64,000 bases of DNA from contig VXAI01000092.1 in the NCBI GenBank assembly GCA_013399305.1, positions 632,372 to 696,371 of the forward strand, given 5' to 3'. The stretch's first letter is position 1; each line of letters opens with the position of its first letter. Positions 14,901 through 27,884 of this stretch are shown here, piece after piece. The notes under the pieces were generated by a model, which was not told where the DNA came from, did no database searches, and worked only from the letters and a program-made list of their open reading frames with translations. Position numbers and translations under genes: made by a program. Source of the DNA: Rostratula benghalensis. Taxonomy: Eukaryota > Chordata > Aves > Charadriiformes > Rostratulidae.

Positions 14901-16465
14901 TCACTTTTTTCACAACTGAAGATAGGATTTCTTCAGTCTTAAAAATATTTTCACTTCACAAATTATTTTTCCTGTATTGGAAGAGGGGGAGAGAATAGAG
15001 TGATCTTACCTAAACTAAAGTTTGATAGTGGAGAAAAAATTCAAAAAATCATTGGAAGTTTAAGGAAAGTAACACTTAAAGGAGAAATTACCAACTTTTA
15101 CAAGGTTAAATATTTGCTCTTCAGCTTTCACAAACTTCTCACTCTTGCTTTGCTCCACTGGGTGTATCAATTTACCATATGAGCATGATATTAACACAGG
15201 TACTTTTGCTTACTCCATTATTTCACTATTGCATTACTGAATATCTAAGCTAACCTCACAGAAAACTTTTATTAATTGTATTTTTTGTTTTAGCTCCTCT
15301 TGATTTATATGTAATAAATTCCTCCATACACCGGCTGTGCAGGCACTCCCAATTATTCAATATGGCAAACCAAATAGAGCTTAATCAGCTCACCTCATCT
15401 ATTCAACAGCTGCTCATAATTAAATACTAACACCAGCATTCATTCTGAAATCTCCCTATTTCTCTGGAAGGCCAGGTGAAATAAACAAGGTCTGCAGCCT
15501 GTTCTGAGGGTTAATAAAGTCCGGGTTATTTTAGAGAACCAGTAAGAAGACTTTCCCAAGACCTGGGGTAATGGAATAATCTTCTTTCTTGTATTTGTTA
15601 TACATGCTGCACTTTAGGTAAATGTGATGAAAATACATGTGGATGTGCTGGGGAGCAAATCCAATGATTTTTACAACTATGCACCAAGAAACCTGGGGCA
15701 GTTTTTCATACAACAGAACTGTCCAAAATGAAAGCACCCACTTTGCAAGACTTGCATTGAAGAACTAAACAAAGTAATGCAGTAATATTTATATTCTGCA
15801 TCCCTAAATACTACTTCTGCCATAGGTGGATCAGTTTTCTACTGTGCTAATGATACTTTGTGCACCAAACAGCAAAATACTCTTGCTAAGTAATCGCCAG
15901 TATATGCACTTGTTATACATAATACTTACTCTGCCTGTATATGTTATATATCACACACTTTCATGTTGCCCTTTGTGGAATCACATTTTAGAAAGTTTCT
16001 TTGCTGGTTACATTCAATCGAGCATGGAACTACTACAACCAAAATTCCCCTCCCGCCCCGCTTCCTCTCGGCAGCAACAAGTGAAATAGCATGAAATAAA
16101 AATATTAGTGTAAAATACGTGATCAATTAAATTGTAAATAGACACTCTATCTTTGCAGGGCCACCTACAGACAAGCAGTAAAAGAAGCTGCACAACCATC
16201 CTGGTCACCCTAGAACATATGATTCCAGCGGTACAGACAGGAGACATTAGCTGACTCGAGAGGGAGAGGAGGAGGAAAGATTCTACCTGTTCTCCAGGTA
16301 AATACACTCTGATTTATTCAAGAATCACATGTAATTTACACAACCTCTTCCTTAGCATTATATATCCAAACAACTGCTTTGATTTTAGACCAAGTTGTTT
16401 TCCATTCAGCTTCACAGAAACATAATGAATTAATTAGTTACTCTTCCTCCACTAATTTTTGTATA

Positions 16466-16483
16466 AACAACAACAACAACAAA
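16466..16483. repeat. (AAC)n microsatellite
   Basis: About five tandem AAC units, ending in an A run. Confidence 0.8.
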
Positions 16484-17456
16484 AATTAAAAGATACTTGC
16501 ATAAGCATTGTGTTGTATTCCAATCATCTCCAGTAGTACATCTTTAAGCAACCCTTTTATTCCCCTGAGGGATAAGTTGAATTTGCTGTCAAGTTATCCA
16601 GTAGAGCTTTCCTAATTCCCAGAAGTGACTGCAACTGACAGCAAAAGCATTTTTATGCTCTCAAATCACTTCATGTTTTCTCTCCATGTAGTTTTCACAG
16701 TGGTAATGAAAAGGATAGCCATATCTCCTGTATTAAATTGCCTCTGTTCCTTCAGCAACTCCCTCATCCTTTGTCTAGAATCTGAGATAATTTAAACATT
16801 AATGCTTCCTAGTTTAAATTGTATTTTAAAAAAACCCCAAACACTCCAAACCATTTGCAGTACATTATTCTTTATGTTTACTGGGACCAAAGTTTTAACA
16901 CACCAGTCAGCTTTTCCCTCTCATTTGTCATCAAATCACGGGTGCCACCTTACAGACCTAGAGAAGCAGAGCTGGAGCCTGAGCACGCAGGTTAACGACT
17001 GCCACCAAGTACGCAGGAACAACACGACTTTCCTGAGGCACCGGGGTGTGTTTGTGTACATGAAGTGCCAGCTAAATTTTCAATTTTAAAGTCTCAGCAT
17101 TTTAAATCTATCTCCACTCAGCTACAAAACAGGTACCACAGACACTCATCTGTTACAAACCAATTTTCTGCCTCTCAAATTCCCTGCATTTGAGTCTGGC
17201 CTGCACTTCATTGGTTGGTGCCTTAATTCTCATAGGCACCTCCTGTCACAACCTATCAAGTACTCTCTACTGTCTAACAGGACTATCCATAATGTAAAAT
17301 GTATTTGATTGCTGTGATCTGTAACAGAAGCAATAATTCTATAGCATAGGTAAGTAGGCACAGCTCCTTTAAAATGCTACTAATATTCTAAGACAAAAAT
17401 CAGAAAATTAAACTGAAAATATTCTCAAAAATGGCAGAAAATGCAATAGTAATAAA

Positions 17457-17471
17457 TATTATTATTATTAT
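17457..17471. repeat. (ATT)n microsatellite
   Basis: Five ATT units in AT-rich intron, reading tattattattattat. Confidence 0.75.
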
Positions 17472-18729
17472 GAACATTTAAAGGCTACTCAAGTGAGACA
17501 ACAGGTACAACAGATTTTCACTTTTTTAAAAAAACAGATCTGATTAATTCAGAGACTTGAATCATTAATTGCTTTTCAGCGATGTTTTAGTGACAGGAAC
17601 TTAAGATAATTGTTATAAAAACACTGCCATAAACATTGCCAGCATGATGCACTCCAAAAGGACCTAAGAGCTGCTGGAGTGCCCAGTGCTCACAAATACT
17701 CACTTTGCATAAGAATAAGAGTTTGCTTATATATGCATATAAAAATTACACAGATGGTAATAAATTAACTGATACTTTTCAGACTAATGACATTCAACAA
17801 TGACTACTCATGAAAAAATTAGAGAAAAAAGCATGCTTTTCCTTCTAGTGTTTTTTAATATTGGGGTGAGCTAATTCTTTTGCTTGCCTTAAACTGCATG
17901 CTTTTGGGGGGTTGGCTTTTATTCATTTATTTGATCGCAGTCTTAGCATGGCAAAAGGACAAACCTTTAAAAACATGAAAGAATGATTTTTTGAAACGTA
18001 CCATACTGACAGGAAAAAGCTAGATCCACATGTATTTCGCAAACTCTATTATAGTTATTTTAAACTAGATAAATTTCTAAATTGCCAGTGTTGCTTAAAA
18101 CAGACCAATGTTTTGTTTAAAGCCTGCAGAAACCATAAGAATGTCAGGTAAGAGTAAACACTACCCATAAATTTATCCAAGGCCACACTGTGAATATATT
18201 AACTTGTTTCTTATCTAAATCCACCACAACACCAAGTTTGATGACATTAAATGTGTGCTTGGTAGCATTTTAAAAATTATCTTTCTTACTATTAACAGAT
18301 TTTTTGATAAATAAACTCTCTAAATTAATTATAAATTGTGCTGCAAAATTAAATGAACCATTTTGAATTTAGTATGTCCACACCTGTATAAGAAGCTTAA
18401 CCCAATAGATAAAGGGAAGAAAGAATACAACTAATATTTTCAACATGGAATCTGCTGCCCAAAAAAAGAAGTTTGCAAAAGGTTCTGCATAAATACTTTA
18501 AAAAGCAACCCAAGTCAGTGAAGCATTCCTTCTTGAAGACGACGCACATCCAAATACTGCTTTTAGGTTTTGTGTCTCACAGTGAGCTGAAGTAAAGTTA
18601 TAATGTGAGCAGTATGTGAAAAAGATACTTTGGCATTTGGCACATTTTATATCAAGCCCCTCTTTTGAAAATTACATTGGATAGGAAAAATGTAATGCGA
18701 TACCAGCTTAACAAGAGTTTTGCACTTAC

Positions 18730-18903
18730 CAGAATTATGGCAGTAGTCCATATACTGTGGAATTTGGATTGTAAAGGCTACCAAATCCGGAGCTAAGAGA
18801 GATTCTGGCTTCCTACTCTCATTGAGCCACTTACTGCTGTGTAAGTCTCTGGTGTCAGAAGGGCCTTGAATTAAAGGAATCAACTTCTCTTTTCCACCAT
18901 CAC
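18730..18903 (-). CDS. VPS13B: VPS13B internal exon (174 nt; about residues 884-942)
   Basis: This is the next exon of VPS13B, 871 nt downstream of the preceding one in gene orientation. It encodes DGGKEKLIPLIQGPSD, then SKWLNESRKPESLLAPDL, FTIQIPQY and DYCHNS, a continuous match to the human protein as I recall it with only conservative changes (I for L or V, R for K, S for T). The acceptor reads CTTTATTTTAG|GTG and the donor TTCTG|gtaagt. Phase is again 1-1: two bases complete the split codon from the previous exon (giving Gly where human has Val) and one base carries over. The lengths of both exons match the codon count of the human segment exactly. The exon sits inside a 137-codon open frame (18647-19060) whose flanks are intron read-through. 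The following exon, which should begin around the human AVLLCSIQ segment, was not found and must lie left of this window. Probably exon 19 in human numbering. Confidence 0.96.
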
Positions 18904-19774
18904 CTAAAATAAAGATTAAATTCCTTACAGCTTTTACTGTAACAAGATAAATTTTCAACACATAAACATTCACTAGTCCAAAGAGAACAGCTGTTAGCAT
19001 TGTAGGTACATAATTAAAAGAAGAAATAGAAAGAGCAAACTCATATAAACTATTAAACAACTTCCTTAATGTTATCTTGTAAATGTCTTTACATACAGGA
19101 AACTTTCAAATAAAGTAATCCATTCTCTTTAAAACAGTAATTCCCATCCCAACTTTATAAGATAATATCTTTTAAAATCACCGTGAACTCATTTTAGATT
19201 TAAATACAGTACATTTTCAATGTCCTTCACATTAGCTGTCTTTCCATATGAAGAGATAATAGACATTGGTTGGAAAAGTTCCTGCGTGCTCTTCAAGAAA
19301 AATTCTATTAAAGAAATTTAAAAATTATTTATCGCAGATCCCCCAAAAACTTCCCAAGCAAAATACATGCTTGCAGCATTAATGGAAAATGAGGCTTTAA
19401 GCAATAAACATAATACTTCAAAACTATACTACAAATAAAACAAAATGCAAATATTCTGCGTAATATGAAAATGCAGAGTTATTGCAGTTTCTTCAGTGCT
19501 TTTAGATTAACATTTGTCTCAGCAGAAAAAAAACATCATCTTTTTTTTTTCTTTTTTTCAGTGTTAAAGTAAAAATTGACTATACTGGGGCCAGACTGGA
19601 TCATCCTGGCACACTTAACAATAATAATAAAAAACTCCAAAACAGAATACAAAAAAACCTCTCTGATTCATAGGAACAATGAGTAAATTCTTGTTTCAGT
19701 AACTCTCCTTGTAAAAAGCAAGGCCAATTCTCCTATACAGGCAATAAAGTTTTACATGGTCCAGCTGCACATAC
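18904..19774 (-). other. VPS13B: VPS13B intron between the two exons (871 nt, phase 1)
   Basis: This is a complete GT-AG intron from gtatgtgcag at the 5' end to tttattttag at the 3' end on the minus strand. It is AT-rich, holds short A and T runs (for example the T-rich stretch near 19542-19559), and contains no repeat or additional exon that I recognise. It interrupts a glycine codon after its first base. Confidence 0.93.
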
Positions 19775-19909
19775 CTGGGGCTTTGGCACAAATTTTTATT
19801 GATCCCACGGTCCCAGAGGCACATTTGACCAATGATGTGCCGCAGTACTTCAATTCAACGTTCTGGATTGAGCCCTCAAGAGTTGGCAGGGGATTCTTAG
19901 ATTTCACAC
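19775..19909 (-). CDS. VPS13B: VPS13B internal exon (135 nt; about residues 839-884)
   Basis: This internal coding exon belongs to VPS13B (COH1), a giant bridge-like lipid-transfer protein of the VPS13 family that works at the Golgi and early endosomal membranes; loss causes Cohen syndrome in humans. Read on the minus strand it encodes VKSKNPLPTLEGSIQ, then NVELKYC, SLVKCASGT and SIKICAKAP, differing only by a few residues from the human protein as I remember it. The exon starts after a pyrimidine-rich acceptor ending TTTTATTAG and ends CCCCAG|gtatgt. It opens with two bases completing a glycine codon and closes with one base of the next codon, so it is a symmetric phase 1-1 exon. The segment lies in the N-terminal part of the repeating beta-groove region that forms the hydrophobic lipid channel; that placement comes from family knowledge, not from motifs visible here. 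In human numbering this is probably exon 18. The plus-strand open frame across it is a shadow. Confidence 0.95.
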
Positions 19910-20177
19910 CTAATAAAAGAAAACTGCAAATGTACTAGCCTGTTGAATTTAAATATTTTTATATTCCTTCACCAAGGCATTTAAACTTAATTATACTTTA
20001 ATTATCTACCTTAGATGTTCTTATAGGTTTTTTTTAAATGATTCACATTTTTAAATGCAAGTGAGAGAATGCTGTATATGGGCATTTTAATACAAACCGT
20101 TATGCATAAAATATATAAATACTGTGTGGAAAACACACAAGGCCACTTAGAAATTGGAATAATAAATATGTATTTAT

Positions 20178-20189
20178 ACACACACACAC
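20178..20189. repeat. (AC)n microsatellite, short
   Basis: About six AC units in AT-rich sequence, 270 bp upstream of the VPS13B exon in gene orientation. Confidence 0.75.
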
Positions 20190-23100
20190 TTTTGTTTTTG
20201 GTTTATAAGTGCCACAACAACTATTCTCTTTCATGTTTTCATTATGACCCTTTCATTTCAAGATCTTAAAATCACTAAGTGTTTTCAAGCTTCCATTTAG
20301 ACAACAACACTTTTTTCAGTAGCAACTTAAAGCATTAAATCCACGCAGCTGAAGGGCAGCAAAGGCCAACGGCACACTTGCCATTTTTTGATTGAAACTG
20401 GAGTTCGAACCTTGCTTTAGGTCACAAATGGAAATAAGTTTTGGTGGTCTTTCCTCAGCCCCCATTTGTGCACATCAGAAAACTACCACACCACTTGGAA
20501 AAAATCAGTGCTATTGGTAGACAACTTCTGAAGAGCTGCCTAGAACTGTGGTGGCAGCAGCAGGGGATCTTACAACTCAGGACTGAGATACATTGGCAGA
20601 GCTCAAGGGCAGCCCCCAAAACAGCCCCAGAGCGTGGGTGGAGAAAGCAGCCCTCCTATTCTGTACAGCACTGCCTATCAGGAAAAAAAACCCCATACAT
20701 TTACTTGCAAATTAGAAAGAAATAGTTTCAACACCTGCACCTGTAAGACGTATGAAAGGAAAAACTAACAGAGGTTACCATTTTTTATGGTTTTTTCCCC
20801 CTCATGCACAAGTGACTTGGAATCTGTCAGTTAAAATTGGCACGCAGGTTGTTAATTATGCAAACATTAGTATAATTATGGAACCATTTCCTTACTTATG
20901 TAACATAGAATTTGTTCCAAAATCCATAATTATGCAAGGAAAGCATTATGGAATATGAGGTTTTAAAAAATTAAAAATAATTTTGATATGTATTTCAAGA
21001 TAGTTACACACATTCAAGAAGCTTCTTATATTTTCTACAAAATTAACTCAGTTTTTTGCACAATCTCTCAAAGACTTAACTCAAAGAACAACCTTTAATA
21101 TATAGTAGTAAGGAAAAATTCCTAAGAAAATTTAAGAAACAGAAGATTTAGAATTAAACCAGGTAATTTTGCTTAGTTTACTGTCCTTATTTTAGTTCTT
21201 AAACACTGAAGTGTATTTGTAGTGTATATGAGACCATTTGGTAAGCAGACTTCATGATATATGTTTAAGTTTTGTTCTGATAAGACATTAAATAATTTTT
21301 TTGAATAACAAGTGCTTTCCAAGGTAAGAAGAGAGAAGCAGCATATGCAGGGACACACGGCATTTAGTAAGTCAGACTGCCAGGTGAACGTAGTTTTTCC
21401 ACTCTGTGCATACTTTCTCACAAAATTCAACCTGTCTTTTTGTTCGAGGTACGCCCAGCCTCTTCTTAACTCACAATTCAGGAAGGCTTCAGGCTCAAAG
21501 AACGCTCCTTGCAATCTGTTAGTGTGCTTGCCACCACAACCTGCCACCCCATCAGTTCCCAGTCTGAAAGATCAGCTACCAGTTTTAGTCTTGTGAATAC
21601 ACCCTCATTCCCAGGCTTGCCCAGAGTAAGCCTCTTTTAAAACTGAAAATCCCTTTTGATCTAAGGTGTGGTATCAGACACAACATATGAATTTCTCAAA
21701 AGCGGAGAGCACATCTGTAGGCATTTCCTAGTCTTAGCGCTCCCTCCCCATAATTCCTATAAACTCGTGCAAGTAGAAGCCTTTGTGTAGGGGGTGGGGG
21801 GGAATGTATGTTTTTCCCTTCTGCCTATTCCAAAAAGAAGATTGTAAAATAATATCAGTAGCAGCCAAGATTACAGTCAAAGCAAAACAAATTTGAGTTC
21901 ATAATTTGAAGCCCATCTTTCAAGTCTTCTCAAAGCTGGTAGCTTCTTGCTATTTCTGCCTTTCAGCAACTCTTTTATGCCTCAAAATACAAGGTGTGAT
22001 GTCCGATACATTTCTTGCACTTCACTACGAAAGATTAAGCACTTTTAAAACTAAATATTTTCCATCACGGATTCCACTTTTAGACGCATTACCCTGGACA
22101 ACCTCTCTGCATTACGGCTAAAACTTTCCATGTTAGTTACACACATAACTCGAATTTTATTTTAGGATTGTATTTGAGAAAGAACCAACCACGTTTCATG
22201 TGATCATGCTCCCTTATTTGTTTCTGTTCAGTTCTATTCCCTCACCAAATAACTTCTGAACACACTGAATTTCAGCAAGATATGGCAACATTATCAAAGA
22301 CATTTGGTTCATACAGCTTCATGAAAATGTAGATATATTTGTCCTGTGACCTGACCAGGCAGCATATGCATAGCCCAGTGCACTGTTTTTCACCCAGCCA
22401 GCACTTAGGGTTCTTCATGGGAAGCTGGACAATCTGCATGGCTTGGCCTTGGAAGAAGCTCACAAACTGATAGCAGTAATAAGCTATTTCTTTCTGGAAC
22501 ACCTATTAGAGGGATAAGATGAACATTTTCTCAGTTGTTTTTAATTATTTGAAAACAGAAAAGTAGTAGGAAGACACGGTGTAATCATGCCCCTCCTTTT
22601 TTATTATGTTGCTGTGAGATCTCATGGCAATACCATCCTGCCCATTTTAACAGCTGATAAACACAGCACACCACAGCAATCAAGGAGAACTTGCAAGAAA
22701 AATTAATTCTGCTCAGGTTTCACAGACCTAGACTGAGGGATACTCAGAAAATCCAATTATTAAATATTAAAATCCTATACAGAAGCTGCAGCAAGGAATA
22801 AGGAACTTACAATGTCTAACTAGACTTCCATCATTAAGTAAAAAATTATATAAACTTAAGATGACTCCTCTTGCCCAGATACAAGTCTCTTTTTCAAAGT
22901 GCAGAAAGTTTAGAGACTTTTAGTGAACCATTTATAATGAATAGGTTTACTATGGAGAAACGGCACATTTTTTTCAGTCTCTGAAAATTTTTGGAAATGA
23001 TGAACCATCTCTCATAAACTTGTCAAATTGGCAAGCCACTCTATAGAGAAGAAAGAAGCTTTGTTTCCTATGTATGCTTCTGACTATCTGTAGTTTCCAT

Positions 23101-25390
23101 CCCTGTAAGTAGTTCTTCCCCAATATTCCCCCGTATTATCTCTTTCATTATAAAATCAAAGTCTCAACAGTTGTATACATAGTTTAAATATTCCTTAAGT
23201 ACCTATTTCGGCAAAGAAATGTGTAAGCAAGCAAAGAACAGGGCTCCCTTCCTTTCCCACAATGTTTATAAACTTTTTATATGTGGTGTCTTCTCAAGGG
23301 GATCGAACGGGGATGTTAAAACTCCTAGGTAAGAAATGTTCCATGCCTCGAAATACTAACTCAAATTCAGTATGGAGACAAACACTCCACAAGATTTTAA
23401 TTAAGACACTGAGTATGAATTCAAAGAGGAACCAGGAAAACCAAACCTATCATTGCCAAAGGCAACATTATCCAAACTCAACGTCCTGCAATTGAAGCAC
23501 GAGAAAGGCTTATTTCCAAGGTGCAAGGCAACAACGTAGAATTTGTAAAGTACTTGCTCTCCTGGAAACACACTTTCCAAAGCAGGACTGTGATTTACCT
23601 GCCTTTGTTGCTTAGTGTAGTCAGAACTGGAGAACAGAGCAACCATGTTCATGTATTCCTCACAATTTCTTTAGTTAAAATATCTAATAATACTATTTTC
23701 TCCAGGAATATGGTAATCAAATACTTTTCGGAGACAGAGAGATAAATATACCTGTTTCCACCAAATATAACCTGTGGCTGCTTCCAGAAAAAAAATTGAA
23801 ACTTCTAGTTGAGCAATTTTTGTACTGGAAAAACCTTGTTGTTGTAGAATTACTTGCAGTAAATATCAAGTGTATCCTTCCTAATATGTGACCACTTTTA
23901 TACTTGGTGATCAACCTTAACCTGTTTTATCTTGATCACACTTTAACATGCAAAATATAACACATCACCAAAGATGTAAAAAGCTGTTATTTCCATACTG
24001 CAGAATGAAAAAAACAGGCAGAAAGTTTTCCTAACAAAATCTACTACACCTTGGCAATTTATACTTTGTGCATACTAAGTCACTATAATTTTAACTCCGA
24101 GCCTAAAGCACCATCCTGTTCTAGAAACAGGCACAGAAGTATCACACCGGTGAGGAAGGTTCTCTCACACTTTAAAGCAACCATTTGCATCCTCTCCCCA
24201 TCTTTCCTTGTCATTGCTTTGGTCCTCTACATGTACATAACCCAATCACACAGCCTGTCCCAAGTCCCTGCGTTGTGACATTCTATGTGCAAGTAGGAGG
24301 GACTCAAATACCAATTCAGGGCACAGTTGTGTCTTTATAGATCAGCCCAGGATTTCCACTTACAAGGCTATTAACGCTGAGCAATCACCTAATTTAAGAT
24401 CTTTTTTTAAAAAAAGTTACCAAATTAGTGATTTTACCAATGGCTTACACATCTTTTACCAATCAATCTGTAATAAGATGAATTTGCAATGATTAATGGA
24501 AAACCAACAGACAAAATCTAAACTGTCAATAGAAAAGATGGGAAACCAGCAAAAGAGGTATGTTACTGATTCTGAGGACAGAAGTCAGGACTGTGTGCCG
24601 CCAAATCCCTGAAATACAATAAATAATTCTTTAAAAGATCATAAAAGAGAGAACTGCAAAATACAAAATAGGAAATGAGTAAGGCATGACTAAAACTTCT
24701 AGAAGCAGCTCCACATGAATTCTCCTCATATTTAGGTTATGGCCTCAGAAGGAAAAATTTCAATATTTAAAGCATTAAGTACCAATAAACTACGGTTTGG
24801 CAACTTGATATAGTAAAAGACTGTCACATTCCTGTCAAAATGATTTCAAACTTGGTAAAAAGATCAATCCATGAATAAAAGCAAGGAGCTATTAAGCAAA
24901 TGAAATAACATTTAGACCTAAGTCTTACTGGAATCAACAAAAAAATGTCCAATTATTTTCACAGAAACATATATTTAAGTAATAGAGAAAAGCTAGTAAA
25001 CTAATTGAGGCATAAGAAAAACCTAATTTCTTTCATAAGAGATACTTGTGTTCAGTCCCTGCTTGAGCAGTGCCCTCTGAGAACTTCTGAAAGTCTGTAC
25101 TGAACTCGGTTAGAGAGATGGCACTTCTGAGGAACTTGAAGCTAAAACCAAAGTTAATTCCTTCCCCTTTGCAGTACGAACATAGCAGAAGCCACAAAGG
25201 TCACCTCTAGCTGGCATCAGTCCTAATTCTCACATTCAAAGCATTGCAGGAGCACGAGCTTTCATGTTCTTCATTGCAGTAAATCAGCAGCAGTGTCGGA
25301 ATTTCAACATCTCTTTCAATCACTGCACTTGCTCACACACAACAACTGAAGACAAAGCACTAGGGTTTTGTGTTTGGGTTCTTTAATACC

Positions 25391-25414
25391 TGTGTGTGTG
25401 TCGTCCCCCCCCCC
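25391..25414. repeat. (TG)5 followed by C10 run
   Basis: Five TG units, then tcgt, then ten C residues; this is the longest C run in the window. Confidence 0.85.
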
Positions 25415-27799
25415 ATTTCTTTTTTTGTTATTGGAAAAAGAGGGGTGAAAAAAAGTGTTTCCTAAAAAGTAGAAGCCAGGTTATAAATACTGACTCAGGT
25501 TTTTCTGTAGTAGAGCTAAATCTTTGTGATTAAGTTCCCCAAATATATGTTCACATCTGTGTTCGCAATTCCACATTTTAATCTGTCACCATATTCTGGA
25601 GACCACATTTTGCAGCCCTAACATAGACACTCAGAGGTTATTATTTTCTTTTTTCTTCAAAATGGCAAGTTATTTTCAGGAGGTGTCAAGGGGCAGGTCT
25701 ATTTATTTATTTTTTTAAAATTCAGCTTTATTTAGCATTACTATTGCTACTCTGATTATCATAACCATTTATTTTCTTGTAACTGTGTCAACCAGTTTTC
25801 AGTCTACATACTATTGTAAGTATATACTATTCTAAGAAATTATAGTTGCATCCCCACCCACTCCCAAGACTTAAGAAGGAATAACAACAGGATTATGGTA
25901 GACCTGTCTTGCCTCTAATGCTTAGTGAGCTGGGTAGATTTTCTACTGTCTTGAGCTTCTTGTGCCACAGTTCCACACCTCAAAGAAACCTGTCCTAAAA
26001 AATATCTTCTCTTTAATTTTCTGTTCAACCACGATACTCTAAGTAAAAAGGGTGAAAGCAGCTATTGACAGACAGAAGGAAATACTTTCTAAAAAAGGTC
26101 AAGCTGTTTTCTTCTTGGGCAACAATGACAAATTATTTACCAATGTATGTATCTACAATGTAAGTATTCTCTTCATCAGAGCATAAGCTGCAAAAATCAC
26201 ATGTATCAGCTCAGATAACACAAAACTGAGTCTCCTCACATACTTTCAGTATTTCTCAGACAGATTTCAGGGCCAAGCACACAGTGCCATACACTGCTCT
26301 TCACCTTGGCAATCAATATTAGAATCGTTATAACTAACCATTTTAATCCTTAAACTGCCTTTAAACTAATTAAGGCATCTCCAAGATGCAAGATTCTAAT
26401 TTAGTAATGGAGACTTACATATTGCAATAAACTTCCCAGCTTGCTGAAGAACAACAGCATTTTACCTAGAGGGAGAGTCACTTAGATCTGACAAATCCCT
26501 GTTGCTATATTCCCATTTTGAGACTCCACACAACAGCCTTCATATGCATCCTCATCTACCTTTAATCCATTAACTTGTTGATTTTTCTAAAATCCTCCTT
26601 CAAATGGAGAGTTAAATAAGAAACCTGTGATTCAAAGACTGAAAACAAATATTGAAGAAGTCAGAAGATTTGGAATAATGTGTTAAAAGCATTCCAGGTC
26701 AGAAGCACCTTTGAATAACTCCATTGATAATCTGTTTTAAATCATTATCCAGTCTGGGAAAACAACTTTTTAATTTTGAATGTTCATAGAAAACCTAAAC
26801 AGCTACCATTAAAAAAAAAAGCCTCTTCTGAAAATACAACAAAACTGGGAAATGTTTCAGAACTCTCTTCACCCTCTGTATTAAGGCCAGCCAGCAAACA
26901 TTCACAGACTTACTACCACAACTTATCAAAATGTCAAGGACCAGCACGTAACATTCTCAGTGCAGGGTACAGAAACACCATTCATCTGTAGAGTGACTGC
27001 TGCTCCTTTTGATATACTTAGCCAACAGTTAGAGAAGGCACAGTGCCTTCCATCTTTAGACTTACATAGTATTGCAAATAGCTCTAAAATCTTGCTGTGT
27101 TAAGTGTAGTTTTGGGCAACTTATTATTATCAACCTTATTATTGCTGACACTCAGGCATCGTCAAATATAAACATACCTAATTGAAGCTATTATTTTAGA
27201 TTTGGCAACACGACAGTGGCCAGAACATAGAATTAAAATGGCTCTAGTGGCACTGTTCCTACTGTAGTGAACAGAGGTTCAAAAAGAAAAGGATCAATTT
27301 TTATTCTGCACCATTCAACAACTGCGTTTCAGATGCCGCTGTATCATTGGAGACAAATATTACAAGCACAAGTCAATGCTTTGATATAACTTTTGTCTTC
27401 CACAAAAACACAGAATCTGAATTTCTAACTCTCAGAAAGCACTTCCTATCAATCATCGTATCTATACATTGTCAGTAGATAAATGCTGAAAATTACATAG
27501 ATGCAAGTAATTCCATGACACAGATACGAGCTTGAGAAACTTTCACCATAACATATTTAAAGCAAGATCCTGAAAAAGACAGCCAGATGGACAGGGGAAA
27601 CAGCTTATAGTTTCCATCACTAGTAACACCCTTTGGTTGGAAACACACAATCCTTTCCATCTTAGTTGTATAACCCTTTTATCCCTTTCAAATACAGCAG
27701 TGGTGTTATACCTGAAGATAAGTTCAATAGCTCACACGAAATGTCAACAGGCAAAGTAGGTAAACACTTTTCCTCATTATTACATGCTAATATAGTTAC

Positions 27800-27884
27800 T
27801 GCTGGACTTGGCAGTGCCAGGTTAAAGGTTGGACTTGATAATCTTAAAGGTCTTTTTCAACCTAAATGATTCTGTGATTCTGTG
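27800..27884 (+). mobile_element. CR1 LINE, short 3' tail
   Basis: About 85 bp of CR1 3' UTR: GGTTGGACTTGATAATCTTA, then AAGGTCTTTTTCAACCTAAA and the terminal TGATTCTGTGATTCTGTG octamer repeat. The 5' boundary is approximate because the first 20 bases are degenerate. The 67-codon frame at 27666-27869 runs into it and is not a gene. Antisense to VPS13B. Confidence 0.88.

Larger units (their letters stand above)
1..18729 (-). other. VPS13B: VPS13B intron, 5' 18.7 kb (continues off the left edge)
   Basis: The sequence after the donor at 18730 has no recognisable VPS13B coding exon through to position 1. I looked for the downstream human segments (around LYTWLIYQPQK and the following serine-rich stretch) in reverse complement and found none, so this intron is at least 18.7 kb. 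It is AT-rich. Apart from a CR1 tail near 524-702, A/T runs and a few unrecognised open frames (1728-1910, 7457-7711, 8245-8622), I see nothing in it. No CpG island, promoter, or RNA gene was recognised. Confidence 0.8.

Noticed and set aside
19756..19938. Plus-strand 60-codon frame
   Set aside because: It is the antisense shadow of the VPS13B exon at 19775-19909.
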